Source: JBBQVS01 sp964250805 (lineage in GTDB: Bacteria > Chloroflexota > Ktedonobacteria > Ktedonobacterales > Ktedonobacteraceae). From it: a stretch of DNA of 15,705 bases. This document shows positions 1 through 5,870 of the stretch, one piece after another. Location of the stretch: positions 1-15,705 of the forward strand of contig CAXUHG010000128.1 in assembly GCA_964250805.1 (NCBI GenBank), in the 5' to 3' direction. The notes beneath the pieces are model-generated. The model made no database searches, was not told the DNA's origin, and saw nothing but the letters and a program-made list of their open reading frames with translations. Each line of letters starts with the position of its first letter. Position 1 is the first letter of the stretch. The position numbers were made by a program, and so were the translations under genes.

Positions 1-96
1 AAAAAAGAGGTGGTGTATCTACCATTTTTCTGGCGTCCCATCATGCTGATTGTGAAAAGCATTCCTGAGCGTGCGTTCAAACGCTTATCTCTGTAG
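1..96 (+). CDS. C-terminal fragment of an SDR-family oxidoreductase (5' end outside window)
   Basis: Frame 1 is open from the first base and ends at TAG (94-96), giving the last 31 residues of a protein. They include VVYLPFFWRPIM and end IPERAFKRLSL. From memory, this aromatic-rich tail followed by IPE-x2-FKRL is typical of the C-terminus of short-chain dehydrogenases of the DprE2-like group; the Rossmann domain and the Tyr-x3-Lys catalytic motif would lie upstream of the window. The reading is supported by the continuous frame, by a stop placed next to an inverted-repeat arm (92-101), and by convergence with the permease gene that stops at 243. The family call rests on about 30 residues only, so the substrate is unknown. 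Confidence 0.6.
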   Translation, partial: KKEVVYLPFFWRPIMLIVKSIPERAFKRLSL

Positions 97-238
97 TTGT
101 GAGAGATTGAGAACCGCCCCGCCAGCCCTCTGGGGGGGGTGAGGGACTCGCACCAACNNNNNNNNNNCCGTACCATCCCCCCCACCCCCCCCCCCCCCCC
201 CCCGTCCCCCCCGCTCACCCCCCCCCCCCACAACTACA
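92..238. terminator. Inverted-repeat arms flanking a scaffold gap between convergent genes
   Basis: TGTAGTTGTG (92-101) and its exact reverse complement CACAACTACA (229-238) lie at the ends of two convergent genes, each next to a stop codon. They probably form the outer stem of a bidirectional terminator. The interior (102-228) is low-complexity sequence with a 10-N gap, so the true loop and stem core cannot be read. Confidence 0.4.
102..228. other. Assembly gap (N at 158-167) with poly-G/poly-C artefact
   Basis: Ten N (158-167) are a scaffold spacer of unknown true length. The right flank (177-229) is almost pure C, broken by single other bases, and the left flank carries a run of eight G (132-139). 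Such homopolymers facing a gap look like failed base calling, for example dark-cycle G calls in two-colour chemistry, rather than biology. Any ORF called here is spurious. Confidence 0.75.
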
Positions 239-242
239 TTAG

Positions 243-1364
243 TTAAATCGCCGCTGCGACAGCCGCCTGACGGCGCAAGAACCATATCGCGATGGCAAGC
301 AGGACAACGATGCTACCAACGACAAAGCCAACATCCAGTAGTGTGCCGCTCCACGTCGTGATGCCTAACAAGGCGTTTGTGGCTCCATCAGCGATATAGT
401 AGGTCGGCAGTACTTTCACAACTGGCAAGAACGGATTGTTGCCCAGGATTTGTGCGAAGAGTCCCACAAAGAAGATGGGGACAATATACATGATGGACAT
501 GATGCCCGAAAACATTCCTGCTGTCCCTGTGGTCTGGAACAAGCTACCCGCGAATAATCCCAGCGAGACGCTGAAACAGGAGCCGAGCAGAGCATAGAGG
601 AGTAAGACGGGAATCTGACCTCTATAACCCCCTTGAATACCAACTACAAGTAGCGTCAACACGAGTTGGTAGCCAAAACCGACAAGCAACTTTCCTAACA
701 CAACATCGGTAAAAGAGGCTGGCGTCACCATGAGCATACGGAGCGTCTTTTTCTCTTTCTCTTCCGCCAGAATGCCAGGAACTAGCGATGTCCCGACAAG
801 AAACGAGGTGAGGAGTATTGTTGCACCGTACATAACCGTGACATCAAAGGTGCTTGTGTTCACGGTTTTCGGCGGATTTATCGTGGCAACGGTGATGTTT
901 GCGGGTAGTTGTGGACTAGCTGTATTACGCGCGTAGTTTGCAATCGCGCTCTGTAACAATGTCTCCTGCTGATTGGATATCTGGTCTCCATTGACGAAAA
1001 GCTGTAGCGATGGATGCCCGCCCGAACGTAGGTTACTATCGAAATCAGCAGGCACCACTAACCCCAATGAATATGATGATTTTTTTTGTGTACCATTAGC
1101 ACCAAACTCGCTCACCACAGCATCGGCTGAATTTGCATAGATAATCCTGCTATCCTGATATGCGCTCTTAACAACCTGCTCGACGTTCGATTTACTGGGA
1201 TTATAAACAAGAACATCGGTTGTCTTGCCACCAAGCAAGGTGCCGATGCCTAAGAACAGCAAAGCAAGAAAGATTGGCGATAGCAATATACTCAATGTTG
1301 ATTTATTCATCAGAATATCTAGCGCATCTTTACGCGCGATAGCGAAAATTAAACGTGGATGCAT
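243..1364 (-). CDS. ABC-2 type transporter permease (pair 1)
   Basis: This 373-residue membrane protein is the probable translocation subunit of an ABC exporter driven by the ATPase at 1437-2315. A first membrane helix (about residues 24-45) is followed by a long extracytoplasmic domain (about 46-172). Five further hydrophobic segments lie at about 174-198, 221-243, 250-275, 283-307 and 343-363. Between helices 2 and 3 is the cytoplasmic coupling segment EEKEKKTLRMLMVTPAS (201-217), a hallmark of NatB-like/ABC2_membrane_3 permeases. The ATG at 1362-1364 has the Shine-Dalgarno sequence GGGAG nine bases upstream. It is second in a two-gene unit, 72 nt after the ATPase stop, with a small hairpin in the gap. 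Export of a small molecule, ion or peptide is likely; the substrate cannot be read from sequence. Confidence 0.88.
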   Translation of the reverse strand: MHPRLIFAIARKDALDILMNKSTLSILLSPIFLALLFLGIGTLLGGKTTDVLVYNPSKSNVEQVVKSAYQDSRIIYANSADAVVSEFGANGTQKKSSYSLGLVVPADFDSNLRSGGHPSLQLFVNGDQISNQQETLLQSAIANYARNTASPQLPANITVATINPPKTVNTSTFDVTVMYGATILLTSFLVGTSLVPGILAEEKEKKTLRMLMVTPASFTDVVLGKLLVGFGYQLVLTLLVVGIQGGYRGQIPVLLLYALLGSCFSVSLGLFAGSLFQTTGTAGMFSGIMSIMYIVPIFFVGLFAQILGNNPFLPVVKVLPTYYIADGATNALLGITTWSGTLLDVGFVVGSIVVLLAIAIWFLRRQAAVAAAI

Positions 1365-1396
1365 GATTTTGTTCTCCCTCTCATATATCTAATGCG

Positions 1397-1413
1397 ACAG
1401 GCACGACGCCTGT
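1397..1413 (-). other. Intercistronic hairpin between ATPase and permease of pair 1
   Basis: ACAGGC (1397-1402) and GCCTGT (1408-1413) form a perfect 6-bp GC-rich stem with a 5-nt loop inside the 72-nt gap between two co-directional genes. No T-run follows on the minus strand, so it is unlikely to terminate transcription. It could set message stability or lower permease expression relative to the ATPase. Confidence 0.35.
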
Positions 1414-1436
1414 AAAGAGCGTCACTACTATATCAA

Positions 1437-2315
1437 CTACGCGGGTCGTACCCCCGCGACCTCGATAAACACTTCTTCCAGCGTGGCTTCCTGTGAATGT
1501 ACGGCGCGTACCTTGCCCTGCGCCATCAGTTGTGCAAATTGAGTTTGGTCGGTTGGGTTATCCATATTGAGCAACATTTCGTTGAGCATGCCATTTTGCG
1601 CGGTACCATCATCAAGCGTTACCGACATAACGCGCTGTCCGTGATTGAGCTTGAGGTTCTGTGGCGTGTCGTTGACGACGATAGAACCGCCGACGATGAA
1701 GGCGACGTGCTGGCATAGCTGGTCTGCCTCCTCCATCAAGTGCGTAGTAAGTAGGACTGTTGTTCCCTGCTGACACAACTCCTGAATTGTTTGGCGGATA
1801 TCACGCGCTGAAAGCGGGTCCAGTCCGCGGCTCGGTTCGTCCAGAAAGAGCATTGGCGGCTTATGCAACAGGGCACGAGCGATCATCAAACGTTGCCGCA
1901 TACCATTTGAGAAGGTTTTCACAGAGTCCTTTGCGCGGTCTCGTAGCCGCACAAGGTCAAGCACCTCATCGACGCGCTGTTTTGGTAGGCTATAGAGCCA
2001 GCATGAGAACTCAAGGTTGAGGCGTGCCGAAAGTCGCTCATACAAGTTTTGATCCTCAAACACCACACCGATACGCTCTTTCAGCGTCGCACGATTCTTC
2101 ACCACATCGCAACCCGCAACAGTTGCATGTCCACCACTGGGGTCAATCTGCCCTGTTAGCATGCGGATAGTAGTGGTCTTGCCTGCCCCGTTTGGCCCTA
2201 GCAGACCAAAGATTTCACCGTGCCGAACTGTAAAACTAATTCCTGCCACCGCCTCTTTTTTGCCGAAACTACGGCGTAATTCAGAAGCTTCAATCATTGG
2301 ATCCACGCTGCTCAT
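1437..2315 (-). CDS. ABC transporter ATP-binding protein (pair 1)
   Basis: This 292-residue cytoplasmic ATPase should power the permease at 243-1364. All catalytic motifs are intact: Walker A GPNGAGKT (40-47), signature FSNGM (135-139), Walker B MLFLDE (155-160, catalytic Glu160) and the H-loop histidine in TTHLMEEAD (His192). The segment FEDQNLYERLS (86-96) replaces the usual Q-loop glutamine with Glu, as in NatA-like exporters. About 70 C-terminal residues follow, ending in the ATLEEVFIE motif common to ABC-2 export ATPases. The start is the ATG at 2313-2315, because GGAGGAG lies seven bases upstream; an in-frame upstream ATG would add 19 basic residues and has no such site. It is first in its unit, with a promoter candidate at 2380-2407. 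The nucleotide-binding region resembles that of the LytTR fusion at 4707-5723. Confidence 0.92.
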   Translation of the reverse strand: MSSVDPMIEASELRRSFGKKEAVAGISFTVRHGEIFGLLGPNGAGKTTTIRMLTGQIDPSGGHATVAGCDVVKNRATLKERIGVVFEDQNLYERLSARLNLEFSCWLYSLPKQRVDEVLDLVRLRDRAKDSVKTFSNGMRQRLMIARALLHKPPMLFLDEPSRGLDPLSARDIRQTIQELCQQGTTVLLTTHLMEEADQLCQHVAFIVGGSIVVNDTPQNLKLNHGQRVMSVTLDDGTAQNGMLNEMLLNMDNPTDQTQFAQLMAQGKVRAVHSQEATLEEVFIEVAGVRPA

Positions 2316-2379
2316 AGTATTTCTCCTCCGTGTTCGATTTCTTGCATTACGAGAACTGTACCATGAGGGCAAACGAGTT

Positions 2380-2407
2380 TCTATAAATATTGGTTGAGGA
2401 GAGTCAA
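2380..2407 (-). promoter_or_regulatory. Sigma70-like promoter for ABC pair 1
   Basis: Read on the minus strand, TTGACT (2402-2407) and TATAGA (2380-2385) are separated by 16 bp, about 65 nt upstream of the ATPase start. The -35 matches the consensus at five of six positions and the -10 at four of six. The direct repeats at 2413-2487 lie immediately upstream of it. Confidence 0.45.
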
Positions 2408-2412
2408 TAAGA

Positions 2413-2487
2413 GGCTAACAGGAGCATAAGAAGGGGTGAATAGAACTGCGAAACGCTGAATGGAGCGTGGGAAGGGATGAATGGAGG
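2413..2487. repeat. Direct repeats at 20-21 bp spacing upstream of the pair-1 promoter
   Basis: Three 16-bp units, AAGGGGTGAATAGAAC (2431-2446), AAACGCTGAATGGAGC (2451-2466) and AAGGGATGAATGGAGG (2472-2487), share the core TGAATRGA and start 20 and 21 bp apart. A weaker fourth copy, GGCTAACAGGAGC (2413-2425), continues the same phase and ends 24 nt before the first 16-bp unit ends its core. The array lies directly upstream of the -35 element of the minus-strand promoter. Two-helical-turn spacing places every copy on the same DNA face, as expected for tandem activator binding. LytTR regulators are known to bind direct repeats with about 21-bp centre spacing, and such a regulator is encoded nearby. 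Confidence 0.45.
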
Positions 2488-2517
2488 TATAAAAAACATT
2501 TGCACTATCTTGGCAAT

Positions 2518-2652
2518 ATTCGTAGGGACCACATTTATGGCGTCCGAAGCGCAATTCATTGCGCGAAATCCTCACAATATATCTCAACGTGGTGAGAACC
2601 AATCTCGCGCGATAAATCGCACACGGACGCCATAAATGTGGTCCCTACGAAT
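2518..2652. repeat. 135-bp MITE-like element with 29-bp perfect terminal inverted repeats
   Basis: Arm 2518-2546 is the exact reverse complement of 2624-2652, with a core of GTAGGGACCACATTTATGG then CGTCCG. The interior holds further self-complementary parts: GCGCAA (2549-2554) with TTGCGC (2559-2564), and a CTCAC/GTGAG pair (2571-2575 and 2592-2596). The right end abuts the permease stop codon at 2654. No protein is encoded. The ends are shared with the shorter repeat at 5776-5858, so this is a dispersed family: a miniature inverted-repeat element or a REP/BIME-like sequence. Transcribed leftwards from the permease it would form a strong hairpin that could end or protect the message. Confidence 0.75.
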
Positions 2653-2653
2653 G

Positions 2654-3562
2654 TTATTCTTTCACATCACGTCTCCATGTTAAGACGATGGCAACAGCCG
2701 CGAAGATGAGGGCGTAGACGAGTGCGACAAGCAATGTATGCGTCCCATCCACGTTGACAAGTGGCGTAATGCCAACCGACAAAACAGATGGCTTGGTAAG
2801 TGCTACTGGCATCTGATTGAGGTTCGGGCCAAGAAAGTAGGCGGTAATGTTCAGCCAGAAGTCACTATGAGTTAGGCGATTCGCCAGCAACATTATGATA
2901 ACGCCAAAGTTGTCCGCTGCGAACCAACTGAGCGCAACGCTTAAACCTACCGTCAATGAGCGACCTAGAACTGACGCCGCCGTCGTCATGAGAATCGTTA
3001 CGCCCATGCTAATCAAGATTGTAAGCAGGTACGTTCTCGTATCATCCCAAAACGCTGAGGGCAGTCCACTGAGGGTATTCAGGTTGCCCGTTATTATGCC
3101 CACGAAAGCAAGAGTGAATAGAGCATTCAGCACAACACCGCCAATAAAGAGCAAAAGCGCAATAACTACTAGCGCGGTTAATTTAGCAAACAGCAGTTGT
3201 AATCGTCCGGCACCACGCGACAAAAGCACACGAATCGTGCCAAGTTGATATTCCAGCCCAATGACCTGTGCCGTCAAAACGATGAGAATAAAACCAACAA
3301 AGATGCGAAACACTGCCAGATTGCTCGACATATCGCTATAGAAGAATTGCGTCGGTGTATGTTGAATGGTATCTTTGATGGTCGATAGAGTGAAACGCAC
3401 AAGGTACGGCAGAAACATGATGCCGACTAAGAGGACGAGCATGATCCATGTTATCCAACGGCGCGATACTTTGAACAGTTCACCACGTACCATACCAAAG
3501 AAGCTAGGCGTTGAGGTATGTAACACCTCTCGACGCTCTTGCGAAGAAACCGATACACTCAC
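2654..3562 (-). CDS. ABC-2 type permease, BcrB-like (pair 2)
   Basis: This 302-residue membrane protein partners the ATPase at 3559-4545. The cytoplasmic N-terminus (1-35) carries a GMVRGELFKVSRRW segment. Hydrophobic helices lie near 37-57, 83-104, 124-157, 178-200, 203-228 and 275-296. The loop after helix 2 has the motif EYQLGTIRVLLSRGAGR (104-120), typical of permeases linked to BcrA-type ATPases, and the tail WRRDVKE follows the positive-inside rule. The start is GTG (3560-3562), overlapping the ATPase stop as GTGA, with GGAGG six bases upstream, so the two genes are translationally coupled. BcrAB/NatAB-like exporters often handle peptide antibiotics or lipophilic toxins; that role is inferred from family only. 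Confidence 0.87.
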   Translation of the reverse strand: MSVSVSSQERREVLHTSTPSFFGMVRGELFKVSRRWITWIMLVLLVGIMFLPYLVRFTLSTIKDTIQHTPTQFFYSDMSSNLAVFRIFVGFILIVLTAQVIGLEYQLGTIRVLLSRGAGRLQLLFAKLTALVVIALLLFIGGVVLNALFTLAFVGIITGNLNTLSGLPSAFWDDTRTYLLTILISMGVTILMTTAASVLGRSLTVGLSVALSWFAADNFGVIIMLLANRLTHSDFWLNITAYFLGPNLNQMPVALTKPSVLSVGITPLVNVDGTHTLLVALVYALIFAAVAIVLTWRRDVKE

Positions 3563-4545
3563 TGCACACCTCCTGCATCATTATGAGTAAGACGGAGAAA
3601 GACCTGCTCTAAATCCTGCACGGCAGGCGTGATCGCATCAGGAGCAAATCCCGCATTAACGAGGAAAAGATTGAGGCTTCGCCCTCGACCATCGGGAGCA
3701 GCCGCGACAAGCGTATTGTTGCGTGCCTCTATACGCGCATTTTTGCCCCAAGCTTGAGTATGGATGAGGGTTAGCGCATCCTGTGTACGTTCGAGCGTAA
3801 CCGCGAACTCGCCCTGTCCCTTCACAAGGTCTTCAACCGTTGATTCAGTAATCAGTTTGCCGAGGTTGACAATGGCGACGCGAGTACACAGTTGCTGGAC
3901 TTCGGAGAGCAGATGGCTCGATACGAATACCGTTTTGCCTTCAGAAGCCAAACGGTGTAGCAGGTCGCGCATCTCGACAATACCGGCAGGGTCTAGCCCA
4001 TTGGCAGGTTCATCCAGAATTAGTACATCGGGGTCTTGCAGCAGGGCCATTGCGACACCCAGCCGCTGTTTCATACCAAGCGAGTAGGTGCGCACACGAT
4101 CTCTTTGCCGCGCTTGCAGCCCGACCATATTCAACACGGTCTCGATACGCGCTTTCGGTACGCCACCCAGTACAGCAGCGGAGGCACGTAAGTTATCGCG
4201 TCCAGACATATAGAGGTAGAGCGCGGGCGTCTCGATCAAGGCACCGACACGCGGCAGAATATGCGCCTTATGAGTCGCAACATCCTGCCCCAGTATCTCA
4301 ACGCTACCAGAGGTTGGCGTAATCAAGCCCAAAGCCATGCGAATCGTCGTCGTTTTTCCCGCTCCATTTGGACCAAGGAAGCCGACTATTTCGCCGCGAT
4401 ACACCTCTAAATTGAGGTTATCCACAGCTAGCCTCTGACCATACCGCTTCGAGAGGTTAATAGTGCGTAGAACAACATCAGCGGAGCGTGGCTGTGTAAC
4501 TCCTGCTGTCGATGAAGTTATTACTTTTTCAACCATAGTTTCCAT
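3559..4545 (-). CDS. ABC transporter ATP-binding protein, BcrA-like (pair 2)
   Basis: This ATPase should energise the permease at 2654-3562. From the ATG at 4543-4545 it is 328 residues: a poorly conserved N-terminus (1-24), Walker A GPNGAGKT (58-65), the IETPALY Q-loop region (105-111), signature YSLGM (154-158), Walker B VLILDE (174-179) and the H-loop SSH (His211). The C-terminal section ends DLEQVFLRLT, as in bacitracin/lantibiotic export ATPases. The exact start is uncertain: ATG 4543-4545 has only AAAGAA before it, and ATG 4534-4536 (325 residues) is equally possible. A further 49-codon upstream extension is rejected because it overlaps the divergent promoter and has no recognisable fold. 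It overlaps the permease by 4 nt. The upstream region is shared with the divergent LytTR fusion. Confidence 0.9.
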   Translation of the reverse strand: METMVEKVITSSTAGVTQPRSADVVLRTINLSKRYGQRLAVDNLNLEVYRGEIVGFLGPNGAGKTTTIRMALGLITPTSGSVEILGQDVATHKAHILPRVGALIETPALYLYMSGRDNLRASAAVLGGVPKARIETVLNMVGLQARQRDRVRTYSLGMKQRLGVAMALLQDPDVLILDEPANGLDPAGIVEMRDLLHRLASEGKTVFVSSHLLSEVQQLCTRVAIVNLGKLITESTVEDLVKGQGEFAVTLERTQDALTLIHTQAWGKNARIEARNNTLVAAAPDGRGRSLNLFLVNAGFAPDAITPAVQDLEQVFLRLTHNDAGGVQ

Positions 4546-4588
4546 TTCTTTCAACAAAAATTTAGCAAAGCATATTTGTATCCTAGAG

Positions 4589-4602
4589 CTTCTACGTAGA
4601 AG
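4589..4602. promoter_or_regulatory. 14-bp perfect palindrome in the divergent promoter region
   Basis: CTTCTACGTAGAAG reads the same on both strands and sits 44 bp upstream of the pair-2 ATPase start, between divergent genes. A perfect 14-mer here suggests an operator for a dimeric repressor. It does not resemble the direct-repeat sites usual for LytTR proteins, so another regulator may bind. Confidence 0.35.
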
Positions 4603-4611
4603 ACACCGCTC

Positions 4612-4654
4612 GTCACGCTTTTGTGACAGGAACAGGTACTTTATGTTCAGTTCC
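4612..4654. promoter_or_regulatory. Inverted repeats GTCAC-N6-GTGAC and GAACA-N9-TGTTC
   Basis: GTCAC (4612-4616) faces GTGAC (4623-4627). GAACA (4630-4634) faces TGTTC (4644-4648), and an outer pair GGAAC (4629-4633)/GTTCC (4650-4654) overlaps it. The second structure covers the -35 region of the promoter whose -10 is at 4659-4664, so a protein bound there would affect expression of the LytTR fusion. The half-sites are only five bases long. Confidence 0.3.
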
Positions 4655-4655
4655 A

Positions 4656-4664
4656 TGCTATAAT
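4656..4664 (+). promoter_or_regulatory. Extended -10 promoter of the ABC-LytTR gene
   Basis: TGCTATAAT is a consensus extended -10 element (TGn plus TATAAT), 42 nt upstream of the ATG at 4707. No good -35 hexamer is found at 16-18 bp, which suits an extended -10 or activator-assisted promoter. Its position excludes the longer reading of the gene that would start at 4623. Confidence 0.5.
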
Positions 4665-4706
4665 AACGTCGGTAAAAAGTGGTATAACTCACATGGAGAC
4701 CTAAGC

Positions 4707-5723
4707 ATGTTGCATGTCGAGCGATTGGAAAAAATTATAGAGATGCGTCACGCGCTCTCAATTGACCGGCTTGACGTGTCGGCGGGTGAAGTCGTCGCAG
4801 TTGTGGGTCCCGTTGGGAGCGGCAAATCTCTATTGATTCGCCTTCTATGTGGTCTGGTCCAGCCAAGTGCTGGCTGTATCACACTGAATGGTCAAGATAT
4901 ATTCAAAACTCCCTCTGCACGTATGCAGATGGGACTGCTCTTCGAGGAAGACCTGCTCTACGAACGCCAGAGTGTGCATACCAATATCGAGCTTTACGCA
5001 CAACTTCACAAACTCCCTAAAAGCAGTATTGCAGAGGTGCTGGCACAGGTCGAATTAAGCGATCAGGCTCAAAAGCGGACTTCCAAACTTTCAAGTTCTG
5101 CCCAGCGGCGGCTTGCTTTCGCGCGTATGCTACTGGCACCAGCATCGCTCTGGCTACTTGATCGACCGACACTACGTACAGATTTGGAGACACAAACACT
5201 CTTCGCCAAACTCATCACTCAAGCGGCGCAAGCAGGAAAGGCCATTCTATTGATGGAAGAAGACCTTTCGTGGGCAGGTAAGTTCTGCACGCGCATTATC
5301 GAGATTGCCGACGGACGCATCGCCGATAGCTACACGCCGAAGCGCGAACAGAGTGACGCAAGTGTACCTGTAACGCCCGAAAAACATATTCCATTCAAAG
5401 TGCCTGCACGCAAAGAGGATCGCATCCTGCTCTACGACCCCGGCGACCTGCTCTATGCCACCAGTCGAGACGGCAAAACATTCCTGCGTACCGCCAACGA
5501 TGAGGCCGCAACCAACCTAACACTACAAGAACTCGAAGGCCGCCTCGTTGGACGCGGCTTCTTCAAGGCGCACCGCGCCTACCTTGTCAACCTACAACAC
5601 ATCAAAGCCGTCATCCAATACACCCGCAACAGCTATACTCTTTTGCTGAATGATGATAAGGAGACAATGATTCCTCTGAGCAAGCAGTGTGAGAAGGAGT
5701 TGCAGGAGTTATTAGGGTATTGA
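4707..5723 (+). CDS. Catalytically degenerate ABC ATPase domain fused to a LytTR DNA-binding domain
   Basis: This 338-residue protein is a probable one-component transcription regulator. Residues 1-210 are an ABC nucleotide-binding domain with intact Walker A GPVGSGKS (34-41), but the hydrolysis motifs are lost. The signature is LSSSA (128-132), Walker B is LWLLDR with Arg153 in place of the catalytic Glu, and the H-loop histidine aligns with Glu185. A linker (211-232) leads to a complete LytTR domain (about 236-336) with LLYDPGDLLYATSRDG, LTLQELEGRL and the hallmark FFKAHRAYLVNLQHIK (285-300). No membrane segment is present. The ATG has GGAG eight bases upstream. It is divergent from ABC pair 2, and its ABC half resembles the pair-1 ATPase (shared LYER segment). 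ATP may be bound but probably not hydrolysed, which would suit a sensor or a part that docks on the transporter. LytTR-ABC combinations exist in the family; the role here is inferred. Confidence 0.88.
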   Translation: MLHVERLEKIIEMRHALSIDRLDVSAGEVVAVVGPVGSGKSLLIRLLCGLVQPSAGCITLNGQDIFKTPSARMQMGLLFEEDLLYERQSVHTNIELYAQLHKLPKSSIAEVLAQVELSDQAQKRTSKLSSSAQRRLAFARMLLAPASLWLLDRPTLRTDLETQTLFAKLITQAAQAGKAILLMEEDLSWAGKFCTRIIEIADGRIADSYTPKREQSDASVPVTPEKHIPFKVPARKEDRILLYDPGDLLYATSRDGKTFLRTANDEAATNLTLQELEGRLVGRGFFKAHRAYLVNLQHIKAVIQYTRNSYTLLLNDDKETMIPLSKQCEKELQELLGY

Positions 5724-5775
5724 GGATAATTGTGGCAAAACATGGGCATCCACAAGGACATTTTTTATGCAAGAC

Positions 5776-5858
5776 AACGGCTGTAGGGACCGATTTATCG
5801 CGTCCTTTCGGCAGCTAGAATGCCAACAGGACGCGATAAATCGGTCCCTACAGCCGTT
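5776..5858. terminator. Long hairpin (31-bp perfect arms) between convergent genes, same family as 2518-2652
   Basis: Arm 5776-5806 is the exact reverse complement of 5828-5858, with a 21-nt loop. The arms include GTAGGGACCGATTTATCG followed by CGTCC, nearly the same as the ends of the element at 2518-2652. It lies 52 bp after the LytTR-fusion stop and 12 bp from the GNAT stop, where a bidirectional terminator is expected. No T-run follows either arm, so termination would rely on stem strength. It is probably a minimal copy of the dispersed repeat family. Confidence 0.7.
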
Positions 5859-5870
5859 CCCAGTCCGCCA

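Noticed and set aside
85..285. Glycine-rich ORF on the minus strand across the first gap
   Set aside because: It is translated poly-C plus N. It spans the scaffold gap and overlaps the real permease gene.
2381..2602. 73-codon minus-strand ORF between the two transporter pairs
   Set aside because: It crosses the direct repeats, the promoter and the inverted-repeat element, and has no domain or ribosome-binding site.
4546..4692. 49-codon N-terminal extension of the pair-2 ATPase
   Set aside because: It runs through the palindromic divergent regulatory region and is not ABC-like.
4623..4706. 28-codon N-terminal extension of the ABC-LytTR protein
   Set aside because: It would include the extended -10 promoter, has no Shine-Dalgarno site, and does not fit an ABC domain start; ATG 4707 has GGAG at good spacing.
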